Assembly: GCF_003112555.1 (NCBI RefSeq)
Contig: NZ_BEWB01000002.1
Coordinates: 372,001 to 436,000 of the forward strand
From: Streptomyces coelicoflavus
GTDB taxonomy: Bacteria > Actinomycetota > Actinomycetes > Streptomycetales > Streptomycetaceae
Reading direction: 5' to 3'
DNA length: 64,000 nucleotides
The notes under the pieces were generated by a model that was given only the letters and a program-made list of their open reading frames with translations, did not search any database and was not told the origin of the DNA. The translations under genes and the position numbers were made by a program. Below are positions 25,318-36,400 of the stretch, piece after piece (within the stretch, counting starts at the first letter, position 1; every line of letters starts with the position of its first letter).

Positions 25318-26510
25318 CCGGCAACAGCTTCCACATCTCCGGATACGGCCCCGACAAGGGCGGCTGGGCCCGCCTCTTCGCCCGGGACTCCATGGCCCGG
25401 CGGCTCGACTGGCCGATACTGACGGCCGCCGTGGCGCTCTCCCTGATGGGCTCGCTCCTCGTCTACTCGGCGACCCGCAACCGCACCGAACTCAACCAGG
25501 GCGACCAGTACTACTTCCTCACCCGGCACCTCCTGAACACCGGCATCGGCCTCGCCCTGATGGTCGCCACCGTCTGGCTCGGCCACCGCGCCCTGCGCAC
25601 CGCCGTGCCGCTCCTGTACGGCTTCTCGGTGTTCCTGATCCTGCTGGTGCTCACCCCGCTCGGCTCGACCATCAACGGCGCCCACTCCTGGATCAAGCTC
25701 CCCGGCGGCTTCTCGTTGCAGCCCTCGGAGTTCGTGAAGATCACGATCATCCTGGGCATGGCGATGCTGCTGGCCGCCCGCGTCGACGCCGGGGACCGCC
25801 CGCACCCCGACCACCGGACCGTGCTCCAGGCCCTGGGCCTGGCCACCGTGCCGATGCTGATCGTGATGCTCATGCCCGACCTCGGGTCGGTCATGGTCAT
25901 GGTCATCATCGTGCTCGGCGTCCTGCTCGCCTCCGGCGCCAGCAACCGCTGGATCTTCGGGCTGCTCGGCGCCGGCACGGCCGGGGCGCTCGCCGTGTGG
26001 CAGCTCGGCATCCTGGACGACTACCAGATCGCCCGCTTCGCCGCCTTCGCCAATCCCGCCCTCGACCCCGCGGGCGTCGGCTACAACACCAACCAGGCGC
26101 GCATCGCCATCGGCTCCGGCGGACTCACCGGCTCCGGCCTCTTCGAGGGCTCCCAGACCACCGGCCGCTTCGTCCCCGAGCAGCAGACCGACTTCGTCTT
26201 CACCGTCGCCGGCGAGGAACTGGGCTTCCTCGGCGCGGGCCTCATCATCGCCCTGCTCGGCGTCGTCCTCTGGCGCGCCTGCCGCATCGCCCGCGGCACC
26301 CCCGACCTGTACGGGACGGTCGTCGCCGCCGGTATCGTCGCCTGGTTCGCCTTCCAGACCTTCGAGAACGTCGGCATGACCCTCGGCATCATGCCGGTCA
26401 CCGGCCTGCCCCTGCCGTTCGTCTCCTACGGCGGCTCCTCCATGTTCGCCGTGTGGATAGCGGTCGGCCTGCTCCAGTCGATCACCGTGCAGAGACCGAT
26501 GTCGGCGTAG
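25314..26510 (+). CDS. rodA: RodA/FtsW family SEDS glycosyltransferase
   Basis: Integral membrane peptidoglycan polymerase (SEDS family) that forms a complex with its cognate class B PBP, here encoded directly upstream; the Streptomyces gene is often called sfr. The 398-residue protein has about ten spans. Signatures are NGAHSWIKLPGGFSLQPSEFVKI with the conserved WI...PSE, GLTGSGLFEGSQTTGRFVPEQQTDFVF in the large loop (the catalytic region), and TGLPLPFVSYGGSS near the C-terminus. ATG overlaps the pbp2 stop (ATGA), so the two are translationally coupled. A short intergenic gap then leads to the radical-SAM gene. Confidence 0.97.
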   Translation: MTGNSFHISGYGPDKGGWARLFARDSMARRLDWPILTAAVALSLMGSLLVYSATRNRTELNQGDQYYFLTRHLLNTGIGLALMVATVWLGHRALRTAVPLLYGFSVFLILLVLTPLGSTINGAHSWIKLPGGFSLQPSEFVKITIILGMAMLLAARVDAGDRPHPDHRTVLQALGLATVPMLIVMLMPDLGSVMVMVIIVLGVLLASGASNRWIFGLLGAGTAGALAVWQLGILDDYQIARFAAFANPALDPAGVGYNTNQARIAIGSGGLTGSGLFEGSQTTGRFVPEQQTDFVFTVAGEELGFLGAGLIIALLGVVLWRACRIARGTPDLYGTVVAAGIVAWFAFQTFENVGMTLGIMPVTGLPLPFVSYGGSSMFAVWIAVGLLQSITVQRPMSA

Positions 26511-26623
26511 ACCGGCACCGGGGCGTGAGCCGTACGGTGCCCGAGGGGCGAGCGGTAAGGGGGACCGGTCCGGCCGGGTTAGGCTGGATGGTCCCCCTTG
26601 TCAGCACACGAAGGTCCCGTGAG

Positions 26624-28582
<1,959 letters not shown>

Positions 28583-28607
28583 TCCGGGGGCGTTCGGCGT
28601 CCGGCCG

Positions 28608-29447
28608 ATGCGTGGGATCCTGGGCGGCATGGGGGATGCGTCGGCCGATCGGGCAATGAGGAGCTTTCTGGCACCGATCCAGGTCGGTGATGTCTGCAGT
28701 GGTGTGGTGGCGGCGACCACCCGGTCCGAGGTGACGGTGACCCTGGACGGGTTCGCCGCCCGTCCACTCGGAGTGGTGGGGCCGCTGGATGTCTCCTGGC
28801 AACGACGCACGGCCGATGCTGCTGCGGTCGGCCGGCGCGTCACCGCCGAGGTGCTCTCCGTGGACCTGGAGGAGGGCCGGGTGGGGCTGTCGATGGCGGC
28901 CACCGAGAACCCGGAACTCTGGGCGTTCCTCAAGCGGCTCCGTGCCGGCCGGCGCCTGGCCGGCACGGTGGCGGCGGTCGAGTCGTTCGGCGTGTTCGTG
29001 TCGCTGGACGAGGGCCCCGATCACCCGGTCTATCCAGGCGTCGGCTTCATCACGTACCCCGAGCTGTCCTGGCGCCGTCTCGAGGAGGTGTCGGAGGTCG
29101 TCGAGGTCGGGCAGCGGGTGTGCTGCGAGTTCTTGCAGTTCGACACGTGGAACGGTGAGGCCCGGCTGTCCTTGCGGGCCACTCGTCCGGACCCGTTTCT
29201 GCGGTTCGTCGAGGGCACCGCGGTGGGCCGGAGACTGACCGGGCCGGTGACCAAAATTCTGCCGTTCGGTGTCGTCGTACAGGTCGCAGAGGGCGTCGAG
29301 GGCTTGGTGCACCTGTCCGAGCTGAGCGCGGGACCCGTCGGGGCGCCGGAGGACGTGGTGCGGGTGGGCGAGGAGATCACCGTCGTCGTCACGGACGTCG
29401 ACCACGAGCGACGCCGGCTGTCCCTCTCCCTGCGGGCCGCGACTTAA
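28608..29447 (+). CDS. S1-domain RNA-binding protein (three S1 repeats)
   Basis: A 279-residue protein made of three S1 oligonucleotide-binding folds in series. The first (about 20-100) is degenerate: GDVCSGVVAATTRSEVTVTL. The second (about 110-195) reads GRRLAGTVAAVESFGVFVSL and RLSLRAT, and the third (about 200-279) GRRLTGPVTKILPFGVVVQV with the classic EGLVHLSEL and RRLSLSL. It resembles the repeats of ribosomal protein S1 and Tex rather than a ribosome-associated S1 of full length. The ATG at 28608 is 25 bases after the radical-SAM stop; ATGs at 28629 and 28656 are alternatives and none has a strong ribosome site. The gene belongs to the cassette that splits the radical-SAM pair. Target RNA is unknown. 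Confidence 0.82.
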   Translation: MRGILGGMGDASADRAMRSFLAPIQVGDVCSGVVAATTRSEVTVTLDGFAARPLGVVGPLDVSWQRRTADAAAVGRRVTAEVLSVDLEEGRVGLSMAATENPELWAFLKRLRAGRRLAGTVAAVESFGVFVSLDEGPDHPVYPGVGFITYPELSWRRLEEVSEVVEVGQRVCCEFLQFDTWNGEARLSLRATRPDPFLRFVEGTAVGRRLTGPVTKILPFGVVVQVAEGVEGLVHLSELSAGPVGAPEDVVRVGEEITVVVTDVDHERRRLSLSLRAAT

Positions 29448-29474
29448 TCGCTCGGCATGCCACCCGGGAGGAGC

Positions 29475-29480
29475 TAACGT
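29475..29480 (+). promoter_or_regulatory. Candidate -10 box close to the methyltransferase start
   Basis: TAACGT ends seven bases before the ATG at 29488. A GGGAGGAG stretch (29466-29473) lies 14 bases upstream of the ATG, too far for an ideal ribosome site, so a leaderless start is plausible. Confidence 0.4.
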
Positions 29481-29487
29481 CCGTCGC

Positions 29488-30258
29488 ATGACAGCTTCTG
29501 ATCTTCCCCCGCGTCTCGGCAGTCTGACCTTCCACGGGCCGCTCTCCGAAGACCGCGCCGGGCGCATGGTCGCGCGGCTCGCCGCCGCCTCGCCCGCGAC
29601 CGTCCTCGACATAGGCTGCGGCTGGGGCGAACTGCTGCTCCGCGTTCTGGAGTCCGTCCCCGGGGCGACCGGCGTGGGTCTGGACATCAACGCCGAAGAC
29701 CTGGCCAGGGGCAGGGACCTCGCGAAGGAGCGCGGACTCGCCGACCGGGTCGAGTTCGTGGAGGAGTCGGCCCTCGGCACGTCGCGCGGACCCGTGGACG
29801 CGGTGCTCTGCCTGGGATCCGGCCAGGCGCTGTGCGACCCGGAACAGCCGTACGACCCCGGTGCCGTGCTGCGCGAGCTGCGCCGTCTGGTCCGCCCGGG
29901 CGGCCGTGTCGTGCTCGGCGAGGGGTTCTGGGAGCGCTCGCCGTCGGAGGCGGAACTCGCGGCGATGTGGCCCGGAGCGCACGCCGGCGATCACCTCGAA
30001 CTCGGACCGCTGGTCGACCTCGCCGTCGAGTCGGGCTTCCGCCCGGCCTGGATCGAGTCGGCGAGCGGTGAGGAGTGGCAGGAGTTCGAGTCCGGCTACC
30101 GCCACGACACGGAGCTCTGGCTCGCCGCCCACCCGGACCACCCCCTGGCCGCCGAGACCCGGGAACGGGTCGACGGCCAGCGGTCGTCCTGGGTCAACGG
30201 CTACCGCGACGTCCTCGGCATCGCGTACCTGACCCTCGTGCCGGTCACCGGGAGCTGA
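29488..30258 (+). CDS. Class I SAM-dependent methyltransferase
   Basis: A 256-residue methyltransferase with a complete class I Rossmann core: motif I VLDIGCGWGELLLRVLE (near residue 40), motif II GVGLDINAEDLARG, motif III-like AVLCLGSGQALCDP, and the post-core RLVRPGGRVVLGEGFWE. The C-terminal region (about 165-256) is helical with aromatic residues (GEEWQEFESGYRHDTELWLA) and probably forms the substrate lid. It resembles small-molecule methyltransferases rather than rRNA or DNA enzymes, but the acceptor cannot be told. It is 40 bases after the S1 gene and ends before a large palindrome separating it from the convergent FAD monooxygenase. Confidence 0.88.
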   Translation: MTASDLPPRLGSLTFHGPLSEDRAGRMVARLAAASPATVLDIGCGWGELLLRVLESVPGATGVGLDINAEDLARGRDLAKERGLADRVEFVEESALGTSRGPVDAVLCLGSGQALCDPEQPYDPGAVLRELRRLVRPGGRVVLGEGFWERSPSEAELAAMWPGAHAGDHLELGPLVDLAVESGFRPAWIESASGEEWQEFESGYRHDTELWLAAHPDHPLAAETRERVDGQRSSWVNGYRDVLGIAYLTLVPVTGS

Positions 30259-30441
30259 CCGAGGGTGTCCGGCCGGGGCGGTCCGGATGCCGGCGCGGAT
30301 CGTCGTGCTGGTGCTGATGCGGGTCGTGCCGGTGCGCATGGTGGGGGACGCACGGTCGTCGTGGGGCGGTCCCTGCGGGACACGGAGCCGGGCTCGTGGG
30401 ACATGGCGGCGCCCGCCCGGCTGAGAGCTACCGGGGAGCTG

Positions 30442-30468
30442 CGCGCCGGCCGGTGACCGGTCGGCGCG
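30442..30468. terminator. Palindrome between convergent methyltransferase and monooxygenase genes
   Basis: CGCGCCG and CGGCGCG flank CCGGT-G-ACCGG, a 27-base interrupted palindrome nine bases from the monooxygenase stop. It could terminate both genes; no T-run is present. Confidence 0.5.
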
Positions 30469-30476
30469 GACCCGGT

Positions 30477-31619
30477 CTACCGGTTCGCGGCTTCGCGAGA
30501 GGTGATCCGGTTCGTGCGACCGGCCGCGCGGCCCACCGTGTTGCGCACCGCGAGGCCAGGCCGGGTGCGGGGCACCATGAGCCTGGAGAGCAGACCGACG
30601 CGTCGCTGCCGCGGGCCCACCTCACGGCGGAGCCGCGCCTCGTAGGCGGCGAAGGCGCGGGCGTGGTCACCGGGATGGGCGGCGAGCTCTTCGGCGAGAG
30701 CGTACGCGCCCGCCATCGCCATGCTGGACCCGTCGCCCAGCAGGGCCGTCGCCGCCGCCGCATCCCCGAGCAGTACGACCCGTCCGCGGGACCACGAGGG
30801 CACCCGGACGGTGGTCAGGGGGTCGAAGTACGGAGCCGGGTGGTCGAGGAAGGCCGCCACGAGTTCCGGTGCCCGCCACCGCACGTCGGCGTAGGCGTCG
30901 GCCACGGTCTGCTTGTGAAGGGCGACGTTCTTGCGGTCGTGGGGCGTCGGCTGTGCGGCCCGGAAGGTGAAGATCGCGAGCGGGGTGGTCCGCGAGGGGT
31001 GGAGGACCAGCATTCGGTTCGGCACGGTCAGCATCGTCATCTCGGTCGGGTCCTCGACGGCGTCGGGGGCCAGCGGGACGGTCGCGCCGTACAGGCCCAG
31101 GTCGCCCGCGAACTGCCGCTCGGGGCCGAATACCAGGCGCCGTACGGTGGAGTGCATCCCGTCGGCACCGACCACCAGGTCGAAGCGCCGTGGCGCGGAC
31201 CGCCGGAAGGTGACGTCCACCCCGCCCTCGTCCTGGTCGAGAGCGGTGACCGTGTCGTCGAACAAGAACTCGGCCCCGGTCTGCGCCGACCGGTGGAGCA
31301 CCTCGGACAGGTCGGCTCGGGTCACCTCGACCGTCGGCGCCTTGTCCGAGGTGAGCGGGAGCTGCAGGATTCGCCTGCCGTCGGGGTCGAGCAGGGTCAG
31401 CGACCGGTTGCGGGTGGCGAGCTCGCGGAGCTGCGGGAGGACGCCCATGCGGTCGGCGACCGGGATCGCGGGCCCCTTCACGACGATCGCGCTACCACCG
31501 GAGCGCAGCTGCCGGGCGTGTTCGACGACCGTCGGCCGGTAGCCATTCCGGGAGAGCCAGTACGCGAGTGCGGGCCCTGCGATTCCGGCACCGACTATCA
31601 GCACCTCGGGCTTCTTCAT
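30477..31619 (-). CDS. FAD-dependent monooxygenase (PHBH fold, TetX-like)
   Basis: A 380-residue flavoprotein hydroxylase of the aromatic/antibiotic monooxygenase group. The dinucleotide motif GAGIAGPALAYWL is at residues 10-22, an acidic residue ending beta-2 follows (VVEHA), the DG motif is GADGMHSTVRR near residue 155, and the GD motif is LLGDAAAATALLGDGSSMAM near residue 284. No C-terminal fusion domain is present. Members hydroxylate phenolic antibiotics, pigments or xenobiotics; substrate is not predictable. ATG at 31619 has GAGAGG about seven bases upstream. It is divergently transcribed from an ArsR regulator across a 170-base region with two exact operator palindromes, so it is very likely its regulated target. 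Confidence 0.88.
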   Translation of the reverse strand: MKKPEVLIVGAGIAGPALAYWLSRNGYRPTVVEHARQLRSGGSAIVVKGPAIPVADRMGVLPQLRELATRNRSLTLLDPDGRRILQLPLTSDKAPTVEVTRADLSEVLHRSAQTGAEFLFDDTVTALDQDEGGVDVTFRRSAPRRFDLVVGADGMHSTVRRLVFGPERQFAGDLGLYGATVPLAPDAVEDPTEMTMLTVPNRMLVLHPSRTTPLAIFTFRAAQPTPHDRKNVALHKQTVADAYADVRWRAPELVAAFLDHPAPYFDPLTTVRVPSWSRGRVVLLGDAAAATALLGDGSSMAMAGAYALAEELAAHPGDHARAFAAYEARLRREVGPRQRRVGLLSRLMVPRTRPGLAVRNTVGRAAGRTNRITSREAANR

Positions 31620-31713
31620 GACGATGACCTCTCGGAGTGTCGATGACCAGGTCCCCGGCGAGTGCCGGGGCCGGTCACAGGGCGCGGCGGCAAGGGGCGG
31701 CGCAACCGGACCC

Positions 31714-31735
31714 AGGTACGATCAATTTCGTACCT
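31714..31735. promoter_or_regulatory. ArsR-type operator 1
   Basis: AGGTACGA, six bases, TCGTACCT: a perfect 8+8 palindrome lying between the divergent monooxygenase and regulator genes. Confidence 0.85.
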
Positions 31736-31750
31736 CAGGGAAGCACGGTC

Positions 31751-31778
31751 TTCAGGTACGATGCAAGTCGTACCTGAA
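31751..31778. promoter_or_regulatory. ArsR-type operator 2
   Basis: TTCAGGTACGA, six bases, TCGTACCTGAA: a perfect 11+11 palindrome containing the same core as operator 1, with its centre 40 bases away. It overlaps the ribosome site of the regulator gene, implying autorepression. Confidence 0.88.
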
Positions 31779-31789
31779 GGAGGTGCCGC

Positions 31790-32125
31790 GTGGCCGGGAG
31801 GAACCTGGTCGGCCCGGAGGCCGATGCGCTCGATCTGGGTACGGTGTTCCGTGCCCTCGCCGACGAGAACCGTCGTTCGGTGATGACGGAGTTGGCCGCC
31901 GACCGCAGCGACGGCGAGCGGGGCTGCAACTCGTTCGATCTTCCGATCTCGAAGCAGACCCAGACCCACCACTTCCGCGTCCTGCGCGAGGCAGGTCTCA
32001 TCGACGAGATCGACTACGGCAACCGCAAGGGCATCCGTCTGCGACGCGCGGACGTCGAGAAGAGATTCCCCGGGCTCCTCGCACTCCTGGGAGCAGGGCC
32101 CTCGGCCGGTACCTCTCCTCACTGA
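31790..32125 (+). CDS. ArsR-family transcriptional regulator
   Basis: A 111-residue winged-helix regulator. LDLGTVFRALADENRRSVMTELA (residues about 14-36) is the start of the ArsR helix-turn-helix fold, DLPISKQTQTHHFRVLREAGLI the recognition helix, and DEIDYGNRKGIRLRRADVEKRFP the wing and last helix. There is one Cys only (GCNSF), and no ELCVCDL or other known metal site, so the signal is more likely an organic ligand than a metal. GTG at 31790 has AAGGAGG immediately in range, and that site lies within operator 2. It pairs with the divergent FAD monooxygenase. Confidence 0.9.
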   Translation: MAGRNLVGPEADALDLGTVFRALADENRRSVMTELAADRSDGERGCNSFDLPISKQTQTHHFRVLREAGLIDEIDYGNRKGIRLRRADVEKRFPGLLALLGAGPSAGTSPH

Positions 32126-32280
32126 GCACCGGCGGGCGTCGCCGCGGCGGAGCCGCCAGGCGCTGCCGGTGGCCGGATTCGGGTCCGGCGGGCCCGTGCC
32201 GACGTGCGGCGGACGCTCTTCGGGGAGCCCGCCGAGCGGCAGCCGGCGGACCGGCGGGAACCATCCGCCGCCGAGGCACG

Positions 32281-32286
32281 TACTCT
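32281..32286 (+). promoter_or_regulatory. Candidate -10 box for the DUF2344 gene
   Basis: TACTCT, followed about 25 bases later by GAAGGA (32311-32316) and a CTG codon. No good -35 was recognised. Confidence 0.35.
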
Positions 32287-32326
32287 TGGTAGCAGTACGA
32301 CCGCTCTCACGAAGGACTGAACGACA

Positions 32327-33145
32327 CTGGGCAAGCGACAGCCCGTAGGCCCGCCGCCCGTTCCCGCGGTGCAGCGCATCCGACTGCGTTACACCAAGCG
32401 CGGCCGCCTCCGGTTCACCAGCCACCGTGACTTCCAGCGCGCCTTCGAGCGTGCGCTGCGCCGCGCCGAGGTGCCCATGGCGTACTCGGCGGGGTTCACC
32501 CCGCACCCGAAGGTGTCGTACGCCAATGCCGCACCCACCGGCACGGGCAGTGAGGCGGAGTACCTGGAGATCGCGCTGACCGAGGCGCGCGACCCGGAGC
32601 GGCTGCGGCTGCTCCTCGACGCGTCGCTGCCCGCCGGGCTCGACGTCGTCGACGCGGTCGAGGCCCGGACCTCCGGGCTCGCCGACCGGCTGACGGCCTC
32701 CGTGTGGGAGCTGCGGCTGGACGGTGTGGAGCCCGCCGAGGCCGAGAGGGCCGTCGCGGCCTTCGACGCGGCTCCGGTGGTGGAGGTGCAGCGCCGTACG
32801 AAGAACGGCGTCCGTACCTTCGACACCCGCTCCGCCGTCGCGCACCTGGAGAGCGTCACCACGCACGGTTCACCGGCTGATAGGCCGACCGACCGGCCCT
32901 GTGCGATACTGCGGCTGGTTGTTCGGCACGTGACGCCTGCCGTACGACCCGACGACGTCCTGTCCGGTCTTCGCGCCGTGGCCGACCTGGCGCCGCCGGT
33001 CCCCGCAGCGGTGACCAGGCTGGCGCAGGGGCTGTTCGATGAAGAGACCGGTGCGGTGACCGACCCGCTCGCGCCCGACCGCGAGGCAGAAGTGCCCGAG
33101 CCGCAACCGGCCGCCGCTTCCGCCGCCGCGAAGGCGCCGGCGTAA
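32327..33145 (+). CDS. DUF2344 / TIGR03936 radical-SAM-linked protein, probable CTG start
   Basis: A protein of the family encoded beside, or fused to, TIGR03960 radical-SAM proteins. Landmarks are RLRYTKRGRLRFTSHRDFQRAFERA and the FTPHPKVSYANAAPTG stretch, with a helical C-terminus ending in an Ala-rich tail (AAASAAAKAPA). The usual start would be GTG at 32369 (258 residues), but it has no ribosome site. An in-frame CTG at 32327 has GAAGGA ten bases upstream and adds 14 residues (GKRQPVGPPPVPA), and an in-frame TGA at 32318-32320 excludes anything longer. I therefore give the longer form (272 residues) as likely. RNase E/G follows 274 bases downstream. Confidence 0.78.
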   Translation: MGKRQPVGPPPVPAVQRIRLRYTKRGRLRFTSHRDFQRAFERALRRAEVPMAYSAGFTPHPKVSYANAAPTGTGSEAEYLEIALTEARDPERLRLLLDASLPAGLDVVDAVEARTSGLADRLTASVWELRLDGVEPAEAERAVAAFDAAPVVEVQRRTKNGVRTFDTRSAVAHLESVTTHGSPADRPTDRPCAILRLVVRHVTPAVRPDDVLSGLRAVADLAPPVPAAVTRLAQGLFDEETGAVTDPLAPDREAEVPEPQPAAASAAAKAPA

Positions 33146-33419
33146 GGAAGGTTCCGCGTAGGGACGGACGTCGTAGCGCCGCCCTCGAACTCGGGAGCCA
33201 CCTGGGTCGGGCAGCGCACCGACCACAAGACTTTCGCCAGGCCGTGCACGACAAGGGGTACGGAACCGGCGAGACAAGACACGGATGAGCTTCCGAGCGG
33301 CGCCCGCGCCCCGGACGGCGGCGACCGCGCACCGCGCGAGCCGCGGACGTCACCGGCGGTCGACATGTCGATGCCGGACCAGGCGCGGCGCCCGGGAGCC
33401 TGACGGGAGAAACCCCCGC

Positions 33420-36400
33420 ATGCTCGAACCGACCGAACCCACCGAGTCGTCGACCACCTCGACGGACTCAGAGTCGAACACCCCCAGCGACACCCTGCCG
33501 CCGCGCCGCCGGCGCAGGGCCGCGTCCCGCCCGGCGGGTCCGCCGTCCGGTGGATCCGAGGCGCCCGCGGAGACGGTCGCGCCGGCCGAGCCGGCCCCCG
33601 CCGAGGCGACCGAGGCCCCCGCGCCGGCTCCGGAGGCCGCCGCCCCCGCCCGGCCGCGGCGTCGTGCGGTACGCCGTGCGTCCGCGCCCGCCGGGGCTCC
33701 CGCGCAGCCGGAGACGGCCGAGACCGTCGTGCCCGCGACCCCCGCCGCCGAGACGCCGACGCAGGCCGAGGAGCCTGCCGGGACCGCCGAAGCCGCCACC
33801 GACGACGCCGCGCCCAAGGGGCGTACCCGGCGTCGCGCCACGCGCAGCGTGACCTCGGCCACCGAGACTGCCGCCGCCGAGCCGGCCGCCGCCGTGGCCC
33901 CCGAGCCCGTCGCGGCCCCCGAGCCCGTCGAGGCGCCCGCCGCGGAGGAGACCGAGGCCGAGAGCGCCGCGCCGAAGGGCCGGACCCGGCGTCGTGCCAC
34001 GCGGCGGGTGTCCGCCCCGGCCGAGGCGCCCGCCGAGGCCGCCGCCGAAGCGAGCGAGCCCGCGGCGGCCCCCGAGCCCGCGAAGGCCGTCAAGAGCACG
34101 AAGGCGGCGAAGACCACGCAGGCCGCGGAGCCCGCCGCCTCCGCCGCGCCGGCCGAGACCGCCGAGTCCGGCGACGAAGCCGCCCCGCGTCGTGCGCGCC
34201 GCCGGTCCACCCGTAAGGCCGCTTCCGGGTTCGCCGCCCCCGCGCAGACCGCCGGGGCGTCCGACGAGGCGGACGCGCCCAAGCGTCCGTCGCGTCCCGC
34301 GGTCGCCGTGTTCCAGGCGCCCGTGTTCGCCGAGCCCCAGTTCCAGACGCCCGAGCGGGCCGCGGCCGAGGCCGCCGCCGAGGCGGCCGGTGCCGAGCCG
34401 GTGAAGCCGGCCGAGGAGAGCGCCCAGGCCCCGGAGGAGCAGCCGGCCGGCTCGCGCCGCCGCCGCAAGCGCCGGGGTGCCGCCGCCGAGGAGGCCGCCG
34501 AGGAGCGGGCCACCGCCGCCGTCACGCGCAGCGAGCCCGAGGCCGAGCCCCAGGCCGCCGACGAGACCGAGACCGAGGCCGAGTCCGACGCGTCGGGCGA
34601 CGACCACGACCACGACGACGCCGACGGCTACGAGGAGTCCGGCTCGCGCCGTCGCCGTCGCCGGGGCGGCCGTCGCCGTCGCCGGGGTGACGCCGCCGAC
34701 GGCGACCTGACGGACGGCGAGGTCGAGCACACCGCCGCCGAGCAGGCCGATCGGGCCGATCAGGACGCTGCGGACACCGCCGAGCAGGCGGAGGAGGACG
34801 CCGAGGAGAGCGAGGAGACCTCCGGCGAGAGCGGCGGGTCCAGCAGCAGCCGGCGCCGTCGTCGCCGTCGCCGCCGGGCCGGGGACGGCTCCGGCGAGGG
34901 CGACTCCTCCGCCGACGACCCCGAGCGCACCGTCGTCAAGGTCCGCGAGCCGCGCCCCGCGCGGGAGAAGAGCGAGCCGTCCGACGAGGTGCAGTCCATC
35001 AAGGGCTCCACCCGTCTGGAGGCCAAGAAGCAGCGCCGCCGCGAGGGCCGCGAGCAGGGCCGCCGGCGTGTGCCGATCATCACCGAGGCCGAGTTCCTGG
35101 CCCGCCGCGAGGCCGTCGAGCGCGTCATGGTCGTGCGCCAGCACGGCGAGCGCACCCAGATCGGCGTCCTGGAGGACGGCGTGCTCGTCGAGCACTACGT
35201 CAACAAGGAGCAGGCCACCTCGTACGTCGGCAACGTCTACCTCGGCAAGGTGCAGAACGTGCTGCCGTCGATGGAGGCCGCCTTCATCGACATCGGCAAG
35301 GGCCGCAACGCCGTCCTGTACGCCGGTGAGGTCAACTTCGAGGCGCTGGGCATGGCGAACGGCCCGCGCCGCATCGAGTCCGCCCTCAAGTCCGGCCAGT
35401 CCGTCCTCGTGCAGGTCACCAAGGACCCGATCGGCCACAAGGGCGCCCGCCTGACCAGCCAGGTCTCGCTGCCCGGCCGCTACCTGGTCTACGTGCCCGA
35501 GGGCTCGATGACCGGCATCAGCCGCAAGCTGCCGGACACCGAGCGCTCCCGCCTGAAGACGATCCTGAAGAAGATCGTCCCCGAGGACGCGGGCGTCATC
35601 GTGCGCACCGCCGCCGAGGGCGCCAGCGAGGACGAGCTGCGCCGTGACGTCGAGCGGCTCCAGTCGCAGTGGGAGGACATCCAGAAGAAGGCCAAGGGCG
35701 GCAGCGCCGGCGCGCCCACGCTGCTGTACGGCGAGCCGGACATGACCGTCCGGGTCGTGCGCGACATCTTCAACGAGGACTTCTCCAAGGTCGTCGTCAG
35801 CGGCGACGACGCCTGGCAGACCATCCACGGCTACGTGTCCCACGTGGCGCCGGACCTCGCCGAGCGGCTGTCCAGGTGGACCAGCGAGGTCGACGTCTTC
35901 GCCACGTACCGGATCGACGAGCAGCTCGCCAAGGCGCTGGACCGCAAGGTCTGGCTGCCCAGCGGCGGTTCGCTGGTGATCGACCGGACCGAGGCGATGG
36001 TCGTCATCGACGTCAACACCGGCAAGTTCACCGGTCAGGGCGGCAACCTCGAGGAGACGGTCACCAGGAACAACCTGGAGGCGGCCGAGGAGATCGTGCG
36101 CCAGCTGCGGCTGCGCGACCTCGGCGGCATCATCGTCATCGACTTCATCGACATGGTGCTCGAGTCCAACCGGGACCTGGTGCTGCGGCGCCTGCTGGAG
36201 TGCCTGGGCCGGGACCGGACCAAGCACCAGGTCGCCGAGGTGACCTCGCTGGGCCTGGTCCAGATGACCCGCAAGCGGGTCGGCCAGGGTCTGCTGGAGT
36301 CGTTCTCGGAGACCTGCGTCCACTGCAACGGCCGCGGTGTCATCGTCCACCTCGACCAGCCGTCCGCGGCCGGTGGCGGCGGCGGTGGCAAGCGCCGCAA

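Noticed and set aside
32126..32326. Additional small gene between the ArsR regulator and the DUF2344 gene
   Set aside because: Only fragmentary frames with Arg/Ala-rich translation and no ribosome site.
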